This document shows, piece by piece, positions 5,384 to 5,679 of a stretch of 5,679 bases of DNA; the first letter of the stretch is position 1; every line of letters starts with the position of its first letter. The notes under the pieces are model-generated. The model made no database searches. It saw only the letters and a list, made by a program, of their open reading frames with translations, and was not told the DNA's origin. The translations under genes were made by a program, and so were the position numbers. Source of the stretch: Chitinophagales bacterium (GTDB lineage Bacteria; Bacteroidota; Bacteroidia; Chitinophagales; UBA2359); NCBI GenBank assembly GCA_020629595.1, contig JAHDDA010000068.1, forward strand, positions 1-5,679, read 5' to 3'.

Positions 5384-5679
5384 GTGTTTGAACTTGAAAA
5401 TGAAGAAAAAGAATTTTGTCCTAACTGTGGTAAGGAAGTAAAAGAAGGTTTTCTTTTTTCAAATTTGTATTTAAGCGATAATGAAATTGAAATAATACGC
5501 TTGTATTACGATGAAACCGCCGAAGTTTTTTGTGAAAAATGTGGTAGAGACCCTCTAGATATTGCCACAGATACAATGTTCGCCGAGCAAGCAGAATACC
5601 AAAAAGAACTTCAAAAATTGATAGATGCTATTCCTGTAATAACTACCTCCACGCCACACCTTTGGGAATATGAAGTTGT
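5384..5679 (+). CDS. Zinc-ribbon protein, possibly YbjQ-like (partial, runs off the right edge)
   Basis: An open frame runs from a stop codon at 5372-5374 through the window end; GTG 5384 is the only plausible start before the first conserved motif. The 98 complete codons begin MFELENEEKEFCPNCG. Two CxxC pairs are visible, CPNC at 12-15 and CEKC at 50-53, each followed by Gly, which is the usual four-cysteine zinc-ribbon arrangement with a 34-residue spacer. Residues 66-82 form a charged helical linker. The last visible part, PVITTSTPHLWEYEV, resembles the opening strand of the YbjQ/DUF74 (heavy-metal-binding domain) family, where a TTT/TTxTP start leads into a conserved E-Y/YEV strand. If so, the full protein would be a zinc ribbon joined to a YbjQ pentamer-forming domain. 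That second part is an inference from about 15 residues; the zinc ribbon is directly visible. There is no signal peptide, so it is cytoplasmic. It has its own -7 element and is not clearly tied to the lipoprotein gene before it. Confidence 0.7.
   Translation, partial: MFELENEEKEFCPNCGKEVKEGFLFSNLYLSDNEIEIIRLYYDETAEVFCEKCGRDPLDIATDTMFAEQAEYQKELQKLIDAIPVITTSTPHLWEYEV

Overview
The window looks like a piece of a Bacteroidota chromosome, probably a marine or polysaccharide-degrading Flavobacteriia or Cytophagia relative. It is very AT-rich. No start codon has a convincing well-placed Shine-Dalgarno sequence. Several intergenic regions carry the Bacteroidota -7 promoter element TAnnTTTG. The gene families (a PL7 alginate lyase, an S9C peptidase, lipobox lipoproteins) also fit that phylum. 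No mobile element, CRISPR array, rRNA or recognisable tRNA is present, and no gap between genes exceeds 300 bases.

Layout. (1) Bases 1-582 (+) hold the C-terminal 193 residues of a polysaccharide lyase family 7 (alginate lyase) protein whose start lies outside the window. (2) Bases 627-1283 (+) encode an unrecognised small lipoprotein with its own -7 element at 596-603. (3) Bases 1284-1415 contain no gene but carry the best-formed promoter of the window. It points at the tail of a converging gene, and a foldable sequence with a terminator-like hairpin follows, so this is a candidate small RNA. (4) Bases 1416-2147 (-) encode an isoprenylcysteine carboxyl methyltransferase/PEMT-like membrane methyltransferase. 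(5) Bases 2148-2208 form a compact divergent promoter region. (6) Bases 2209-4026 (+) encode a complete cytoplasmic S9-family serine peptidase with an intact catalytic triad. (7) Bases 4074-5294 (+) encode a GTG-initiated TPR lipoprotein, probably co-transcribed with the peptidase. (8) Bases 5384-5679 (+) begin a zinc-ribbon protein that runs off the window end and appears to lead into a YbjQ-like domain.

The genes do not form one obvious pathway. The lyase probably acts at the surface or in the periplasm on alginate and may be the end of a polysaccharide-utilisation cluster lying to the left. The peptidase and TPR lipoprotein are the only plausible operon. The rest looks like ordinary chromosomal housekeeping or accessory genes. 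No clearly new multi-gene system was found. The items most worth checking are the candidate small RNA at about 1346-1440 and the zinc-ribbon/YbjQ-like gene at the right edge.
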